Assembly (NCBI GenBank): GCA_964562375.1
Contig: CAZLSW010000069.1
Span: 1 to 17,340, forward strand
From: JAJPXC01 sp964562375
GTDB taxonomy: Bacteria; Bacteroidota; Bacteroidia; Bacteroidales; Muribaculaceae
Direction of reading: 5' to 3'
DNA: 17,340 bases
The notes under the pieces were generated by a model that saw only the letters and a list, made by a program, of their open reading frames with translations, was not told where the DNA came from and searched no databases. Numbering within the stretch: position 1 is the first letter of the stretch; every line of letters starts with the position of its first letter. Below are positions 15,002 through 17,340 of this stretch, piece after piece. The translations under genes and the position numbers were made by a program.

Positions 15002-15391
15002 TCAAGCTGTCGTAAAAGCCATCCGAGATGGGGTTGGTGGTGACAACCTTGTCTCGGATGGATTGATTGTTAAGAGGATTAGCGACGGCAACCTCGGGAG
15101 GCGGTCGTGGAGAGCCGTTGTGTTGTCCTTGAAATCGAATCTATTTTCGCCCGCGAAAACGTTTTTGAAGTGTAGCCGGTTTCGGTGGTCTACAGGGAGA
15201 ATGGCGGCGTGGATATGCGGATTAAGCTCGTCGAGGTGGCACACGAACGAGACCACATTCTGCTCGCCCCGCTCCTTGCAGGCTAACCGATAGATGTCCA
15301 TCGCCCAACGCTCGATCTCGGGCTTGCGTTTCACCTTGGAGTTGTCGCCCCCAAGCTCCATCTCTTGCTTGCCGAAGGCTATCTCCAACAT
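15002..15391 (-). pseudogene. Truncated MobV/Pre-type plasmid mobilisation relaxase fragment
   Basis: The 129-codon reading frame carries the core of Mob/Pre relaxases: RWAMDIYRLACKERGEQNVVSF, then HLDELNPHIHAAILPV with the metal-binding HIH, and NRLHFKNVFAG. MobV proteins are usually over 300 residues. Here the N-terminal part is missing (an in-frame stop lies 14 codons upstream, in the hairpin at 15421-15443). After residue 85 the sequence no longer resembles the family. It is a relic of a mobilisable plasmid or transposon. GC content is like the native genes and higher than that of the neighbouring nuclease gene. Confidence 0.65.
15019..15061. repeat. Compound hairpin at the 3' end of the mobilisation relic
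   Basis: CCATCCGAGA (15019-15028) pairs with TCTCGGATGG (15052-15061). Inside, GGTTG (15032-15036) pairs with CAACC (15044-15048). The three bases between the arms (TGG and TTG) can form G-U wobbles in RNA, giving an almost continuous 18-bp stem around the loop GTGGTGA. It overlaps the final codons of the relic, so it may belong to whatever sequence joined there. Confidence 0.65.
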
Positions 15392-15420
15392 TCCTTCCCG
15401 GGACCCGCCGAATATGATGT

Positions 15421-15443
15421 CCTCCCTTGACTAAAAAGGGAGG
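15421..15443. terminator. Hairpin just after the DUF1016 nuclease gene
   Basis: CCTCCCTT (15421-15428), 7-base loop GACTAAA, AAGGGAGG (15436-15443), followed on the + strand by TCTCTTTATTT. On the - strand it begins 10 bases after the stop codon of the DUF1016 gene, but there the Ts are in the loop and no T-run follows the stem. It could stop transcription from either side. Confidence 0.55.
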
Positions 15444-15453
15444 TCTCTTTATT

Positions 15454-16575
15454 TCATATCGAGCCGTCAATGTCCTCCTCTTCAGATATCCATTGTCGCA
15501 ACTTAGCTTGCAATAATTTCTTATCGGGAAGATATAGTGCATATTCTGCTGCATAAATATTAGCGTCTTGAGGCAGAGTAAGTTCCACAAGAGCCTCGTT
15601 CTTTTCCTTGCAAACCAGAATGCCGATAGTGGGCTTCTCAAAAGGCTGTTTCACAAAACGATCGTAATAATTGACGTACATTTGCATTTGGCCCAGGTCT
15701 TGATGCGTAAGTTTGTCGGTCTTAAAATCAATCAAGACATAAGCCTGCAGCAATCTGTTATATAGCACTAAATCAACGAAGTAATGATCTTCATTGAATG
15801 TGAATCGTTTCTGACGAGCCTCAAAGAGGAATCCTTTTCCCATTTCGAGCAAAAAGTCGCGCAATTTGCTAAGAACCGCTTGCTCCAACTTTGTTTCTGT
15901 GTAAGCCTCTTCCGGACGCAACCCTACAAATTCCAATGTAAGCGGATTCTTAAGGATGTCGGTTGGCTTTTCCACCACGTGCCCTTCTCGAGATAACCGC
16001 TTAACCTCTTTCTTATCCCGGCTTAAAGCCAACCTTTCGTATAAGCTACTACCATATTGCCGTTGAAGTTCTCTCACGCTCCATTGTTGTTCTGCGCATT
16101 CTATTTCATAGAAATGTCGCTCATCAGGATTCTTGATCCTCATTAACTGAATGTAATGGCTCCAAGAAATTTTATCATTAAACTTTGTACGCTGTAAAGC
16201 ATTCTGCGGAATGTCTCCATGAGACGGAGGGATAATATCGTAAACAGTGTTTACGATTTCTTTAGATGACTGATTAAACCTTGGAGAGTAGACTAAATAA
16301 AACTTTCTGGTTAAAGTAAGTTGCTCGGGCGACCACCCATCTCCAAATTTCTTTGTGAGTCGCTCAGAAAGTAGTTTTATAGTGTACTTCCCATACTCTG
16401 CCCGATCCAAGCCTCCTTGTTCATACTCCACAATGTGATGACCTATATTATAATAAGTATACACCATAGTGGTATTCACGGTAGTACGCACGTGCTTCCG
16501 AGCTTCTTGAACAAGGTCGGTAATGCGCTCAACCAACTGGTCGAAATTAGCAGGTTCGGGCTTCATGGGTTTCAT
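15454..16575 (-). CDS. DUF1016/YhcG-type PD-(D/E)XK nuclease
   Basis: This is a 373-residue cytosolic protein of normal length. Residues about 10-150 are the DUF1016 N-terminal domain (YYNIGHHIVEYEQGG, GWSPEQLTLTRKFY, ISWSHYIQLMRI). Residues 215-350 are the nuclease domain: FVDLVLYNRLLQAYVLIDFKTDKL with Asp268, Asp283 and Lys285 as the PD-(D/E)XK set. The second acidic residue is Asp where most relatives have Glu (ELK). LGQMQMYVNYYD and PTIGILVCKEKNE are also typical. These nucleases occur with mobile elements and type I restriction loci; their exact substrate is unsettled. The gene is AT-rich compared with the left half of the window, suggesting transfer. Starts at 16575 and 16566 (MKP repeated) are both possible. 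The -7 box at 16583-16590 favours the second. Confidence 0.88.
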   Translation of the reverse strand: MKPMKPEPANFDQLVERITDLVQEARKHVRTTVNTTMVYTYYNIGHHIVEYEQGGLDRAEYGKYTIKLLSERLTKKFGDGWSPEQLTLTRKFYLVYSPRFNQSSKEIVNTVYDIIPPSHGDIPQNALQRTKFNDKISWSHYIQLMRIKNPDERHFYEIECAEQQWSVRELQRQYGSSLYERLALSRDKKEVKRLSREGHVVEKPTDILKNPLTLEFVGLRPEEAYTETKLEQAVLSKLRDFLLEMGKGFLFEARQKRFTFNEDHYFVDLVLYNRLLQAYVLIDFKTDKLTHQDLGQMQMYVNYYDRFVKQPFEKPTIGILVCKEKNEALVELTLPQDANIYAAEYALYLPDKKLLQAKLRQWISEEEDIDGSI

Positions 16576-16582
16576 ATTGCCA

Positions 16583-16590
16583 CAAAGGTA
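16583..16590 (-). promoter_or_regulatory. -7 box (TACCTTTG) before the DUF1016 nuclease gene
   Basis: On the - strand the bases read a perfect TACCTTTG. A TTTGTC upstream lies only about 14 bases away, too close for the usual -33 spacing, so only the -7 element is supported. The implied transcription start falls at or near the first ATG (16575), making either a nearly leaderless message or the use of the ATG at 16566 likely. Confidence 0.55.
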
Positions 16591-16710
16591 AGAATATTAT
16601 TTGACAAATATGGCGTTTCGTATCTAATCGGAAATCACATTGAGATCTTTGTCAACTTTATACATGGGTTGGCCGAAAGCCACGCACATAAGGGCGAAGC
16701 GATCGCGTAG

Positions 16711-17101
16711 CTAATTCTTGGTATAATGGTGGACATCGGGGTTTTTAAGCCGCTCATCGTCAATCACAAAGCCCTTGATCATATACTGCTTGAGATTTTG
16801 ATTGGCCCAGATGCGGAATTGGGGTGCCGCGCTTGCTGCGCACACGGAAACCGATGGCAAGAATCATGTCCAAAGAGTAGAACTTGACGTTGTATTGCTT
16901 GCCGTCGTCGGCAGTTATTAAGTAAAACTTAATAACTGAATCTGCACTTAATTCTCCTTCTTTCAGGATATTAGAGATGTGCATATTCATATTTGGGACA
17001 GAGGTGTCAAAAAGTTCGGCTAGCTGCGCCTGGTTCATCCACACCTGTCCGTCACGTGCCATCAATGCCACTCGCACACGCCCATCGGAATATTTCCTAA
17101 T
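16711..17101 (-). pseudogene. RhuM family gene, frameshifted and truncated
   Basis: Reading leftwards from 17101, the frame gives RVRVALMARDGQVWMNQAQLAELF, MHISNILKEGEL and FYSLDMILAIGFRVRSKRGT, the RhuM N-terminal domain. At a run of four Gs (16821-16824, Cs on the coding strand) the frame is lost. Dropping one base restores QFRIWANQNLKQYMIKGFVIDDERLKN, the exact family continuation. The restored frame stops at 16711-16713 after NPDVHHYTKN, far short of full-length RhuM (roughly 300 residues). The 5' end lacks an ATG in frame before the stop at 17102-17104; a GTG at 17077 is the first possible start. RhuM proteins have no firm function and are often found in type I restriction loci. Confidence 0.82.
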
Positions 17102-17138
17102 TTAAGTTTCGCTTGTGGTTAGAGAAACCACCAATTAA

Positions 17139-17296
17139 CACTAATTTTCACTAATTCAGGGCTTTAACTTATTTTTTAATCATAAATTAAGCTTTGCTGC
17201 GCAAAGAATTAACACGAATTTCGATGCTAAACTCTATCGGGATTAGTGTAAATTAAAGAGCGTAAGCTCTCTAAAATTTATTGGATTTCATTAGTG
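17139..17296. repeat. Inverted CACTAAT/ATTAGTG repeat set before the restriction gene
   Basis: CACTAAT occurs at 17139-17145 and 17149-17155, and its reverse complement ATTAGTG at 17242-17248 and 17290-17296, in AT-rich DNA. Between them are two small hairpins: CTTTGC-TGC-GCAAAG (17192-17206) and AGAGC-GTAA-GCTCT (17257-17270). The 206 bases between the RhuM relic and the ATG at 17308 hold no gene. No clear TANNTTTG promoter was found. Confidence 0.55.
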
Positions 17297-17307
17297 TCTC
17301 TTAAAAT

Positions 17308-17340
17308 ATGTTAACAGGCAAAATCAAGTCTCAACTGGAG
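17308..17340 (+). CDS. hsdM: Start of a probable type I restriction M subunit (partial)
   Basis: ATG 17308 opens a frame that runs off the right edge after 11 codons: MLTGKIKSQLE. Many HsdM DNA adenine methyltransferases in this phylum begin MLTGEIKSQV/I..., so the match is strong for its size but very short. The divergent RhuM relic and the DUF1016 nuclease are frequent companions of type I restriction genes and support the call. The methyltransferase motifs themselves lie outside the window. Confidence 0.5.
   Translation, partial: MLTGKIKSQLE

Noticed and set aside
15222..15641. Reading frame overlapping the end of the DUF1016 gene and the mobilisation relic
   Set aside because: It crosses two well-supported coding frames in another phase and reads through a hairpin; it has no family features.
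16645..16710. Short - strand frame after the RhuM stop (ending VDKDLNVISD)
   Set aside because: It continues the RhuM frame past its stop but matches nothing in that family; too short to support as a gene.

Overview
The window looks like a piece of a GC-rich Bacteroidales chromosome, perhaps Muribaculaceae-like; the sequence alone does not fix the family. The evidence is the promoter grammar (TTG, 19-20 bp, then TANNTTTG-type -7 boxes at 168-198, 4288-4318 and 7471-7500), the absence of clear Shine-Dalgarno sequences, and the protein families present: a secreted EndA-type nuclease with a T9SS-like tail, a DUF4384/LPP20-like/caspase cluster, MobV and RhuM.

Left part (1-7.9 kb, mostly + strand, GC-rich). 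After the last 20 codons of an unidentified gene comes a single-chain AAA ATPase plus DUF4435 (TOPRIM-like) protein, which is the domain pair of fused PARIS-type anti-phage effectors. Next is a large secreted endonuclease I with Ig/Fn3-like modules. The housekeeping block pyrE - SRPBCC protein - argH follows, with a strict 10-bp phased repeat and a duplicated GC-rich hairpin in its spacers. A small lipoprotein with a Rieske-like, all-cysteine motif comes next, then tRNA-Gly(CCC) and tRNA-Leu(CAG), closed by a strong terminator.

Middle part (8.0-14.4 kb, all - strand). One tightly packed operon reads LPP20-like secreted protein, DUF4384 secreted protein, small HEPN-type protein, large repeat + CARDB-like + caspase protein, and secreted transglutaminase-like protein. 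The HEPN gene and the 5' three quarters of the caspase gene are visibly AT-richer than everything around them. The composition changes close to the start of the caspase domain. This suggests that a foreign segment carrying the HEPN gene and a new caspase N-terminus was recombined into an older DUF4384-caspase-transglutaminase operon. It is the strongest candidate here for an unusual, possibly defence or cell-death, system.

Right part (14.4-17.34 kb). This is a non-coding stretch rich in inverted and tandem repeats, followed by mobile-element debris and the edge of a restriction island. It holds a truncated MobV-type relaxase fragment, an intact DUF1016/YhcG-type PD-(D/E)XK nuclease, and a frameshifted and truncated RhuM gene. 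The first eleven codons of a + strand gene whose start resembles type I restriction HsdM close the window. RhuM and DUF1016 genes commonly accompany type I restriction systems, which supports that reading.
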